Assembly (NCBI GenBank): GCA_036897095.1
Contig: JAYMSP010000041.1
Location: 43,441 to 107,440 of the forward strand
Length of the DNA stretch: 64,000 bases
Source of the DNA: Plantago elongata
Taxonomy: Eukaryota; Streptophyta; Magnoliopsida; Lamiales; Plantaginaceae
Direction: 5' to 3'
Shown here: positions 27,433 through 38,964 of the stretch, piece after piece
How positions within the stretch are numbered: the first letter of the stretch is position 1
Layout: every line of letters starts with the position of its first letter
The notes under the pieces: generated by a model
Told to the model about the DNA's origin: nothing
The model's input: the letters and a program-made list of their open reading frames with translations, nothing else
Databases searched by the model: none
Program-made: the position numbers and the translations under genes

Positions 27433-27780
27433 AAAGAAAAAGAAATTACCGATCTAAACAAAGTATACGTAAGGTCTGATTTAGTGACTTGAACAAATCA
27501 AGTCTCATGGAAGGATCAACTTAACTAATCTAATAAGGTATTTCTGAGTTCAAACTTTAATATGATGATCCTCTTGATATGAAACAAGTAGGTTTTAATT
27601 TGTTAGTACGGAAAAGATACAATAGATGATGATCCGTACGTGCCCGTACATTTTCTCATGCTAGTGTGTGCGATTTTCACCTACTAGACGTTTTCTACTA
27701 TTTTCATGTTGCACGGCCGTAAACCTTAAGTCGGGAAGTCGGTCCCGTCGAGGATAGTAGTTAGGGCAGCTAGTGCTGGT

Positions 27781-30700
27781 ATGAACACGGGCGGGGAGAG
27801 TGGTGGAGATGAATCGATGGTTGCATCTCCGATTCGTATGAGTGGAGTGCGAAGTGGTTTGGGCTTACCGACAACTAATGACAATCAATCCAATCCGACA
27901 GGTAGTGCTGATGGTACTGGTGGTCCTATTGAGGATTCTGGGAGGGATACCACTAGTGCTCTGGATTTGCTGGGTGAAACATAGCAGCTTCCTCTTGTTA
28001 AGCCGTGGGTGGATGTTATTGCTGGGAATCGACTTCCCAGTCGTGGTCAGGTTATGTCTTTCTCCGCACCTACTCTGGTTAATGATGATATTGAGATTGA
28101 GATCTCTGAGGAGGATATTCAGACTGAGTTGGATTTATGAAAAACTGGATTGATAATGTTTGCTATTGGTCAGGATCTATCTATGAATGGAGTTAAAACA
28201 TTTATGGAAAAGGTATGAAATTTGTTTCTTTGCCTGAACTGTATTATCATGAGGAAGGGTATTTCATAGCTAGATTTAAATTTGTACAAGATAGGGATTA
28301 TGTTATTGCGAAAGGGCCTTATACTATCTTCAATATGGCCTTGTTCATTAAGGAATGATCTCCAGATTTGTTCTGAAACATGATTTGCTTCAGGTTATGC
28401 CTTTATGGGTTAATTTCCCTATTACCTCTTTATTTGTGGAGAGAGAAAAGCTTGAGTAAGATATCAAGTGCAGTCGGGAAACCAATCATGTCTGATGAGT
28501 GTATTGCGAAAAAACTTTGAATATCATATGCAAGAGTGTTTGTTGAGGTTGATGTAACCAGTAAATTGAAGGAGGTTGAGATTATTAAGATGTTGATGGT
28601 AGAAGGCTGGAGCACAGCCTATAGAGTATGAATGGAGACCTACTTTTTGTGCTAAATGTCAGAAAGTGGACCATGATTGTTCTAAGAAAGTTGATGGTCA
28701 TGTGAGTGGTAAGGCTCTTGTGCAGAAATAGCAAACCTCCAAAACATGGCAGCCTAGAACTGATGTTGAAAAGCAACAAGTGATCTTAAATGGGGCTCCC
28801 AAAAAAACCTGCAGGTCCTAGTACTAGTAATGGTGCAGGAACTAGTAGGATGGATAAAGGGAAAGGTATCATGGTGGAGCATGATACTACTGTGCAACGG
28901 GTAGTTCAAATTGGAGAAATGGTATGTCCTAGCAGATCCCCAGGTGCTCAAGCTAGGAGTGGCTTATCTAGGCATCATGCTAGTGTTCCGTGATTCTCAC
29001 ATGGAACATTAAGGGGCTTAATAAGGTTTCCAGACACACTAAGATTAGCTCCCATCTCATGAATTTAAGATGTACTTGTGTTGGTTTACTTGAAACTAGA
29101 GTTAAAGTAAATAAAGCAGCTGGTATTAGAGCAAAAATGGGAATATGGCATTGTGTAGACAATTATTCACATCATGTTAATGGCAGAATTTGGCTTCTTT
29201 GGGACCCTTGCAAACTTGAATTTAAAGTGCTATCTAAATTTGCTCAGTTTATTCATGGGGTCTTTATAAACTTGATGGTTCTCTGATTTGTTGGCTAAAT
29301 GTGGTATATGCTTTTAATCAGTTAGAAGGCAGGAAACAATTATGGACTGATCTGCTGGATATCTCTGGATCTATTGTTAGTCCTTGCTGTGTATCTGGTG
29401 ATTTTAACAATGTGATTTCTTCTGTGGATATAGTTGGTGGTAATGATGTAGTTATTCATGAATATCAGGATTTGGTTGGAATGATGTATGATGCTAGTTT
29501 ATTTGCTTGTCAGACCACTGGTGACTACTACACTTGGTCTAATAAACATAGATAGGGCATGATTTATTCCAGAATTGATCATGTACTGGGCAATGTGCAA
29601 TGGTTCCTGAGGTATATGAATTGTAGAATTGAAGCACTTGCTCCACATATCTCTAATCATTCTCCTTTGAGTATACAGTTAGATGTTCCTGCATATACTA
29701 GGAATTTGTTTTTAAGTTTTTAAACTGTTGGACTGAACATGCTACTTTCTTGAGACTTGTTACTCAGGCTTGGATGGTGCATATTACTAGTAAGCCTCCG
29801 TTTGTGCTTTGGAAGAAGTTATATATGCTGCAACCTCAACTTAAACATTTGAGTATGCAATATGCTAATATGCCTATGCAGATTGAGAATGCTAGAAAAA
29901 ATCTGGAGGATGCTCAGATTGTTGTTTCTAATGATAGATTTGATCCTATTTTGGTGGATGGGGAGATTGAATGTAGGAGGGTCTTGGCTCATTGTCTGGA
30001 ACTAGATGAGAAGATACTAGCACAAAGAGCAAAGAATACTTGGTTGAAACTTGGAGATTGTAATAACAATTATTTTCATGCTTCAATAAATGATAGAAAT
30101 AGAGGTGTTGGCATTTCTAAGCTTATTGATGGTGCTGGCAGATTTCTTACTAGTCAACAGGATATTTCTGCTGAGATTTTGTATTTCTACGGAAAGCTTG
30201 TGGGAAAGGCTTCTCATCTTTTGTCTGGTTTGGATATTGAGGTTTTAAGAGCTGGGAAGCAGCTTAGCCATACTGATAGTATGAAATTGATTAGACATGT
30301 ATATGATATGGAGATTGTTCAAGCTTTGAAGGGCATTGGTGATTCTAAAGCCCGTGGCATTGATGGATACAATGCAAGATTCTTCAAAGCAACATGGCAC
30401 ATTGTGGGTCATGATGTTTTGAGAGTTGCTCATGATTTCTTTGATAACAAGAAACTCTCTCATGCCATTAATAGTACCTTGGTTACCCTTATACCTAAAG
30501 TTAAGGATGCTAAATATGTGAAAGATATGAGGCCTATATCTTGTTGTACTACCATATACAAGATAATTTTCAAGGTATTGACTGCTAGACTCAGTGAGGT
30601 GATTAATAGTGTTATTGATGACAGTCAATCAGCCTTTTTGCCAAGGAAGGTTATACATGATAATATTAGTATTGCTCATGAGTTGGTTAAAGGGTATGGT

Positions 30701-32321
30701 AGGAGACAAGTCTCTCCTAGATGTATGGTCCAGGTTGATCTACATAAAACATATGATTCTGTAGAATGGAGGGTACTTGAAGGCATTCTTAAGGAGATAG
30801 TTTCCCTGGGTTGTTTATAGATTAGATAATGATTACTGCCACTTATGTGTCTTATAGATATACTATCAATGGTAATCTCACTGATGTTTTACATGTTAAG
30901 AAAGGGTTGAGATAGGAAGATCCCATCTCCCTTTTGTTGTTTGTTATTGTTATGGATCTTGCATAGATGTCTTCACAAGTTGAGAGTGATGCCTGACTTC
31001 AACTTTCATCCTAAATGTGAGAGATTATGTACTATAAACATTTTATTTTGCATATGATTTATTACTCTTTACTCGGGGTGATAAGGAACCCATTAGATTG
31101 TTAATGGAAAGGTTTCAGGTTTTTTCTACTTCCACTAATTTATGTGCAAACTTTGCTAAAAGCAAAGTTTATTTTGGGGGTGTTAATCATATAGTGCAGC
31201 AGCAGATCCTGAATGAAACTAACTTTGCTCAGGGAGCTTTACCTATAAGGTATCTTGGTGTACCTTTGGATAGTAAGAAGTTAACTATTGCTAACTGTGC
31301 TCTCCTCATTGATAGAATTATTGGGAGGTTGAGACACTGGACCACCAAAATGTTGAGTTATGCAGGGAGACTTCAACTTATAAGGAGTGTGTTGTTTGGT
31401 ACTTCTTATTGGTTGCAAGTATTTCCTCTACCCAAGAATGTGTTAAAGCATATTGAGAGTTTGTGTAGGTCGTTCTTGTGGAGTGGTATGGAGGAGATAA
31501 CAAAGAAAGCTCCCATTGCTTGGGATACTATATGTGGACCAAAAAATGCAGGTGGCCTTAATTTGATCTCCTTAATAGACTGGAACAAGGATACCCTTAC
31601 TAAACTGCTATGGAATCTGAGTTCGAAAGCTGAGAGCCTTGGGTGAGGTGGGTTCATATATACTTCATCAAATCTAAGAGTGTATGGAAATATCGGCCTT
31701 CTACTAGTTGCTCTTGGCTTGTGAGAGCCATGTTTAAATGTAGGGATCAACTAGTAGATAATGGAGATACATGACTGATTCAATATGTTCATAGATTCCC
31801 TACTGCAAGTAACATAAGTATATCAGGGGTGTCAATATGTGAATGTGTTTTGGAGGAAACTGTTCTTTAGTAATCTGGCAAGACCTCGGGCTCTGTTTAC
31901 TTTGTGGATGGGGTGTCACAGATGACTTTTTACCAAGGATAGATTACTGAAGGTTGGAATCCATTCTGATGGCTTGTGTTGTTTTTGTGGTGATGTTGAA
32001 ACTATAGATCATATTTTCTTCATTTGTCCTGCCACTGGCCAGGTTTGGGCTGCTGTTCTTGCTTGGTTGCAGATTAGTCATGTCCCATTGCCATGGCAAC
32101 ATGAACTTGATTGGCTGGTACAAAATACTAAAGGGAAAGGTGTGAAGGCTGCTATGTTAAAACTAGCATCTGCTGAGTCTTTTTACACAGTTTGGGCTAG
32201 GAATGATTGTGTTTTTAACAATGTGACTAGAGTGTCTGTGTTAGCTTCTGAGATTATTCATATTGTTAAGGCTAGAATACATGGTCGACCTAAGTTGGTT
32301 AGATTTGTGAATCAACTGTAG
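27781..32321 (+). pseudogene. Degenerate L1-type LINE retrotransposon
   Basis: Broken frames in L1 order. The ORF1-like part (27781-28990) includes SSAVGKPIMSDECIAKKL, ARVFVEVDVTSKL (the DUF4283 type domain) and a zinc knuckle FCAKCQKVDHDC. The endonuclease (about 28990-29700) has TWNIKGLNK, GLLETRVKV and YSRIDHVLGN. The reverse transcriptase (about 30245-31110) has KARGIDGYNARFFK, LIPKVKDAKYVKDMRPISCC and VDLHKTYDSVEW. The connection region is at 31080-31660 and a zf-RVT motif CCFCGDVETIDHIFFICP at about 31974. Many in-frame stops and at least several frameshifts exclude function. The RT active-site FADD reads FAYD at 31047-31058. Neither a poly-A tail nor target duplications were recognised, so the outer ends (perhaps 27700 and 32410) are uncertain. 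Confidence 0.9.
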
Positions 32322-34461
32322 AGTCTTTAGTATGGAATTAATTGTCATTTTGCTATGTTTGTTGGTCTGGATCTTTTGATCAACCTTTGCACGTTCGAGG
32401 CTTGGAATAAAAGTGCGCACTTAGTTCTAAAATTTGTTATTACTATATTACATACTGTTTGAACTTGAGTAAAGTTTGAGTTAAATGAAACGAACTTAAG
32501 TTAAATTATTGTGACTCGAACTCGAAAAATTAACTCGTTATGTTAGTGAGTTAAGGTCGAACTCAACTACAACTTGAGTCTTGCTTCATGAAGATGGATA
32601 CTCAACTCGCCAAACAACTAGATGTGCATGACACATATTGGTCGGACATATCTACATTGAGGAGCAAGGTTTGCCCCCTCCAAGATCCCTTATGCCAAAA
32701 AATATAATCTGATCTCCTCGAGTAATTTATAAAGTGCTTAATGATATATTTTTTTTAAACGATAAATGTGACTCGAACTCCCGATCTATTGATTAGAGTT
32801 AAAACGTCTTACCAACTGGATTGTATTTCATTGTCGTGTTTAATGCTTTACTACCCCATCTATTTTAGATAGTATGGTTAAAGATTTAGTCCCTCTCCTA
32901 TATCCTTACTCTCACACCCCACAATCATTTGTCATTGCGAACTTTTAAATTTAGTGTCTACAAGACCCTTTTTCATTAAAACCCCTAGTGTCTATTTTCA
33001 TCGTGCTCACACATATTTTAACCGGAGCACTTTCGGTAACTAATGTACATGACATTAGTAATCATAATTCACTACTAGAATGAATATGAGAATGGAATAA
33101 GAGTGAGGGAATGAATACATGAGGAAAATGTCACGCAAGTCATGAGGAGCCGTACGTACATTGATTTACCAGAGCAGAACTGGCTGCACAAGTGGTCTGG
33201 ACCAGAAATCAGTCAATAAATATGGTTGATTCTCATATTTCTTTAACCGTACACTAAACTAACAAACACATTTAATGCCATTTAATACGACAGGTATGGT
33301 ATGCACACAGCTAGCTCAAGTTTTGGCTATTTCCTGTTGCCTCCAACTATTTCTATATATTTCACAATCCAGCCAAACAACTTTCCATCTTGTACCCACT
33401 GCTTGGCTCACCATGGCTTCCTTGCAAAACTATATTTCCAGTTACATGACAAGAACCATTTAATCAACACTCACATGTCTACATGCCATGTCGCACTACA
33501 CTTTCAACCCAATACTGTTCATTCACAATCTAACAGGATTATGGATAAACATAAAAAAGAGGTGAGATTGAAATGAATCCGAGTATTAATTGACTTCATG
33601 AATGAATTCTATTCTTGATTCATGAATCAACGGTTGAGCTTGAGGGTCTATAAAACTCACAATGTCCTCTACTTCATAACTTATCGTCTCCTAAAGTTTG
33701 CGGGACGTATTTGAAGTAATTCTTAGTTTGTCTGTATGCAACTATGAAATTAGTAGATGTCACATTAATAATCAAGTCCTGGATGTAATGGGGTGGATTT
33801 GATCACTAGAGTAGTTTCAAATCAACCAGATTATAACATGTTTATGATTCAAAACCATCTAATCTGGCGCCATCAACTCACTTTACCAAAGAAACCTTAA
33901 TCGATCATATGCAACAATAGCCCTTGATTTATTTACACCTTTTTATACATGTTTCTCATTCAATGTAAAGGGCATGTTTGATTTATTTTCCCATAAATCA
34001 AAAAGTAAAAGACAAGCAGCTTTTGTTTATCCTGCACTGTTAAGATAAGTGGTCCAAAGACCCCAACGAAAAGAAAAGCAACGCGCATTATGCATCCATA
34101 ATTAGACAATGTGCTAATGATGTAAGTAGCTTTAAGAACAAGAACAGTTGGATGCAGCAGTTCATTCTGGTATAGCTCATGCTAAATGGATGAACCAAGC
34201 TGACATTCATTTCTGCCGGTCAGCTGATAAGATAAGAACCTTATAGATGACGTCGAACCGAAGAACAGATCTCTTAAACTTACACCATCTATTCTACCCT
34301 CAGAACAACAGGAAATTATGTTCGACTAACTACACAAGACAATTATATGAATGATTTTCTCATTGAAACTACTCTTGTGATTTTTGGTGTTAAAACAATC
34401 ATCTAGGGATGATGTTACGTGTACAGAGTGATATGATCTACATCTACAAAATCCACAATCG
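32322..34461. other. Intergenic spacer
   Basis: No gene is seen between the LINE and the NusG-like gene. It contains one SINE-like copy on the minus strand (32757-32835). Short reading frames at 33275-33576 lack domains and codon structure. Confidence 0.55.
32757..32835 (-). repeat. tRNA-derived SINE-like copy 2
   Basis: On the minus strand CCAGTTGGTAAGACG is followed by CAATAGATCGGGAGTTCGAGTC (box B GTTCGAGTC), closely matching copies at 27345 and 47512. A T-rich stretch at 32749-32756 on the plus strand corresponds to the A-rich tail. Confidence 0.6.
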
Positions 34462-37281
34462 TTATGTTTCAGCCATCTCAGGAATAATTTCATTGACATC
34501 AATATCTGCCAACGTTTCCTTCCCAAACAGAGTGAATGCAACAGTTACCTGTCAAAGATGAAAGGATGAACTATGATGAATAAGAGAAGAAGAAATGAAC
34601 CCTAAACTTAATGATATATTCTATGGTGTGTTTGATAGCAAGTATTTGATCAATCAGATCTATGTAAATACGGTAGGAGCTTAGTCAGACTTGAGGAATT
34701 AGCCTTTTCCTCTTTGTTTTAGTACTTGTTTAGCAAAACTTTGAATTGCTGTAAATGATTAAATGGGCAGAGTCAGATTAAAATGGTTTTCAAGTGAATG
34801 CTGTTTGTGTTTGCAAATGTGCTTAAAAAAACAAGAAATTCTGGGTTAGAATCGCCTAAATAGCTGCTTCAATATATTGGCTTTTTCTAGATTCTTTTAA
34901 GATGGACATTATCATTTTGCAGATGCAGTTACTGGCGATTCTGCCATAAATAATTAAGCTATAAACAGTAATAGTTTCTTTTTGTTTCAAACAGTCACTT
35001 AACTGTCATGTATCTATTCATGTTGCTGCATTGATTCCAGGTTCTTAGTCAGTTTTATTCCTACAAGGAAGCAAGTTTTTGTTTTCTTATTTTTCCAGCC
35101 TTAAATAGGAGCAGAGAAGAGAAATACCAGTCCTGTTTTGCCATTGACCTTCTTAAGTGTGCCTGAAAATCCAGCAAATGCACCAGACTTCACTTGGACA
35201 GTCAAACCAGCTACTATGCCAGCGGCTTTCCCAACTATAGGCTGCTTTGCAGATTTTCTACCTCGGCCTCTTGGCTTTGGCGTGGGGTTTAATGGGGTGA
35301 CATCTTTGGAAACTACAGGCAAGTCAGAGACTTTTTTGGAATTCATAGCTTCCTCGGCTTGTAGCTCTTCTTCAAAGGCTTTATCAGCTTTCTCCTGTTC
35401 TTCCTTGGCTTGCCTCAATATTCCTGTCATATCTTCCTCCTCTACTGCCCTAGGTAAATTAATCTGGCGCTTCCTGCACGAGTGAAAAATGCTCCTACCT
35501 TAGCCTATCAGTCGAAATATAATTTGACAATCAGCCATGAAAAAATGACTATGTTTATTTTCGGTGATTAATGGGTTATTGGTGCATAATAATTTTGACA
35601 GTGCAATCGACAGAATTCATGTTAAGTTGCTAACAAACAGCATGAGTTGGTGATTGACTACACACTTAATTCTGTGAAAAAAGTAAGCATTTTCACCAAG
35701 GTGCACCACAAATATTGAAAACTGAGAGTCCTTACATATTCCCGACCTTGGACCCAACAAAGCCACCAACCTTGTCACACTCTCGTACGAAATCATGTAT
35801 TTCCTTGCCCAAAACACATCTCAGAAACACGCATCCAGGGTAGAGTGGTCTGGGTTTAACAGAGATTGTACCATTCTTTAATCTTTTTCTGATTTGGACT
35901 GTTGGAATGTAAACCTGCACATTACAATTATGGGACAGATCAGTAGTGAAAGCAATAATTATACCGTTATATTCTTCAAAGTTTGGTTGCAAATTATTGA
36001 ACCACTACATTAGCATGTGTCTAAATGCAACCCAACTCGAGACTTATATTTCTCTTTTTTCCTTTTTCACATAAATAAAACCTCAGATGTGCTTTTCAAT
36101 GGAATGTTAGTAGATGCGATCCCCTTATAAAAGTGTCTTGAACTGATAAGAAGCTCATCCAGTCTTCACCTGATCAGGAACTTGATCTGGCTTTCCTCAA
36201 GCTATCCATATGTGAATCTTAAACCAGTCATTCCAATGATGGAACGAGAAAACAAGATGGCCCGTTCTTGTATTTTGCTTAATTCAAAATGTCAATAAAC
36301 AGTAACGCTTTCACATAGCAAGTAAGCAACAGCTCACATTGCCTCAAGCTATCCGTATGCTACATTTAAAAGCAGCATTTCTCATGACTACAAATTACAA
36401 AGAACTAGTTCTACTCCCTATTGCAGAGGCGACGAATACCCGTCGTAAAAGGTCATAATCCAAATGTATGCTACCTTCTAAAATGTACTATCTGGAGAAC
36501 ATAAAAATCTCTTCCTTCCTTCCACACTCATGGTTTTATTATATTACACTATCAATTCCACACAAATTGGCAATCCATTTGCCTGCGCCAAAATGGCCTC
36601 ACCATCCATATTCCTACTACCTAATCGAAAAATAAGCTAGCTTACGAGTTTCTATTATCCTATTCCGCATATCGGCTACCTTATGAGCAGCTAATTTGCC
36701 ACCCCGCCACTAAACTAACTCCCAATTTCATCTACCTATAATTCACTCTATCAACCACCACATCCGATGTTCAACAGAACTACACAAGCATATCTCCACA
36801 ACACATTGCCAAATGCTAATAATCATTGCAATAATTCTATAAACCAAACCGAACCGAAAAACGAAGCATCTTCTGAGCAGTATAGTACCTTAAATTCAAA
36901 ATCAGGATAAGTCTTGGCAATCAAGCGAGCCATCTTCTGAGCAGTTTCATCACTCCCAGTTCTAGCAACTTTGAGAACCCACCACTGAGGGCCGAGCAAT
37001 TGCAGATTATCCAAATTGAGCTCTTCAGTCCACGAGGCATAACGTTTAGTAGGCTTCTGAATGAGCTTCATCTCAACTTCGTCTTTCCAATTGTAGCCAC
37101 TCTTGCTCTCTCTCCTCTCGTTTCTCATCTGCCTTCTCTCCCGCCCTGTCAATCGGCTTTCCTCCAACGAATTGATGGTCGCACTTGCTCGGATTGTTGT
37201 GAATTTAGGGAATTTGGGATTGAGAGATAGAGGAATGGGGTGTGGGCAAGGACGACTCCATGAGAGAAGCCCTTGCTTCAT
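34462..37281 (-). CDS. pTAC13: Plastid NusG-like transcription factor (pTAC13 type)
   Basis: Four exons, complement(join(34462..34548, 35128..35473, 35736..35914, 36889..37281)), all with GT-AG introns and matched phases, encode 334 residues, close to the Arabidopsis pTAC13 length. A transit peptide (MKQGLLSWSRPCPHPIPLSL...) and a basic Arg/Glu-rich segment lead into an NGN domain from about residue 98 (PQWWVLKVARTG, VYIPTVQIRKRLKNG, RPLYPGCVFLRCVLGKE, VGGFVGSK). A charged Lys/Glu coiled segment (near 208-235) and a basic linker KPRGRGRKSAKQP follow, then a KOW motif (AGLTVQVKSGAFAGFSGTLK) and the end LFGKETLADIDVNEIIPEM. NusG binds RNA polymerase for elongation and antitermination; pTAC13 is found in plastid transcriptionally active chromosomes. 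The start at 37281 is the first ATG; the upstream open frame has only non-ATG codons. The last small exon was found by translation beyond the KOW exon. Confidence 0.92.
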
Positions 37282-37523
37282 CTTCCTGATTCTTCTTCTT
37301 CTTGTACTATGTTTGCAGGTGAAATTCAATTGGGAAATGGAGATTTTGGGTGTGGATAATATGTTCAGACTGGACTGAAGGTACCTGGAGAATGGAGGAG
37401 AAGATGAGGCAGGTGGTAAATTGCAATGAACTAATCGTGCTTTCTAAGACGTACATTTCGCTCCAATTACATTCACTATTCTTTCTAAAGGAAAATTAAA
37501 TAAAAAAAACCTACACCCTCAAT

Positions 37524-37701
37524 TTCAGAACAAATGAACGTTTTACTTTTTTTCAATTTCAGAACAAATGAACGTTTTACTTTTGAACAATGTAAAAATG
37601 TAGGAACAAATACACATTAAGTGTAAATGGGTCGAAAATATTTCTAAAAGTAAAAATGAGACATTTGTGGTGATAAGGAATATATAACATTTATTTGGGA
37701 A
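37524..37701. mobile_element. Small MITE with internal duplication
   Basis: The left end has TTTCAGAACAAATGAACG and the right end GGGAACGGAGGAAG followed by TA. The family member at 24722-24908 shares the left block. The left part is duplicated in tandem: TCAATTTCAGAACAAATGAA occurs at about 37524 and again at about 37555, a 31-32-bp duplication. Confidence 0.55.
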
Positions 37702-38838
37702 CGGAGGAAGTAGTAGTGAGTTAGTCATGAGGGAAGTTCATTTTTGACATTTTAAGTATGAAACGTTTTTTAATCTTGTTACCATTGAGCGTCCTCGTCC
37801 AACTAAAGTAGTATTCATTATTACTTTGGAATGTAGTTGACATATCGAATGAATATCAAACATATAAAATGAATATGATTGAGTTTCAAAGACTATCTAT
37901 TTGAAGGAGGGCCAATAACCAACCCATTGAATCAAAATTCATAAGATTATTCAACATATGAAGAAAGTAAATAATTCGAAAAATTTAACATCAATATATT
38001 TTATCACTACATTAACGATCAAAGTATATAACCTAAAGTTATAAAAACATTAACACGTGTCATGTTATCATTCATGCATTTCTTATAATTTTATTCTCAA
38101 TCAGCCATGTTGATAATGAATATAATTTGAGTGACACTGTCCTAACTCCTAACTGAAATTAAATTTATTGTTATAGACAAAAACTCAATTTCAGCTGGAA
38201 CAGTGCTCAAATTATATACCAAATAATCATAAGGGTTTGACGTACAATTCAAAACTCAATCTAATTTAAAATTCTAAGTTTTGATAAATAATAATTTAAT
38301 TAGGGTTCACGTTCAAATTTTTTTTCTGGTCAATAATTATAATTTTATAAAGTTTATTAGTATATTCGAGTTTTGAACTTTTGAATTTCACAAAGTATTA
38401 TGAGAGACGGTTACCAGTAAAATCATCCATGTTGAAATAAGTATTGTTATAATATAAATTTTATGTTAATAATATAATTTGTTTTTATATAAAGACTATG
38501 TCCGATGAGACTTGCACGTTGAATTTTACAGTTAATGAATAATCACGAAGATCTGAGGCGAAGCACCCGAGGGTTTATGCAATTTTATGGGTGATCAAAT
38601 TCGTTTAAGTTGCGGACAGAAGAATTAAAAAAAAAGTAACCGCGAAAGAGCCTGAAACATTTCACTATTCCCTCCACAACCCATTACTACCTTAATTCAA
38701 CCAACGAATCACATGCCGACAAGTGTACCCGTTAAAAACAGAAAAAAGAATTAAAAGAAGCAACCTCTTAAAAATAGATTTTACCGCGAAAATCCAAAAC
38801 ATTTGCATCTTCCCTCCATTGTTTGTCTCTGCAAATCA
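37702..38838. other. AT-rich spacer between NusG-like and LisH genes
   Basis: Divergent promoters lie at both sides of this region. A weak inverted pair TTTGAGTGACACTGTCC / GAACAGTGCTCAAATTAT occurs at 38128-38216. No gene is supported. Confidence 0.5.
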
Positions 38839-38964
38839 ATGTATTTGAAAAGTTCCCTCCTTTCTTCTTTCCCTCTCTTCCTTTCTGACCCTCTTCAAAA
38901 ACCCATTTCTGAATCTCAATCTGGCTCAAAATCTTGCTTCTTCTCAGATCCCAATCGTCAAAAA

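Larger units (their letters stand above)
24200..27700. other. AT-rich intergenic region
   Basis: It includes the lectin gene promoter side (to about 24400), two MITE-like elements, a tRNA-derived SINE-like copy and simple repeats such as the AC run at 26949-26962. Around 26530-26640 there is a dispersed repeat containing TTCTCTTCAACTGAAAA, also seen at 54220-54320. No gene is supported. Confidence 0.6.

Noticed and set aside
37282-37329. Upstream extension of the NusG-like protein
   Set aside because: The frame is open, but the first codon is TTG; the first ATG is at 37281 and directly starts a plausible transit peptide.
38839-38964. Alternative start of the LisH protein
   Set aside because: An in-frame ATG exists at 38839, but the added Ser/Leu-rich residues show no conserved feature; left as an alternative only.
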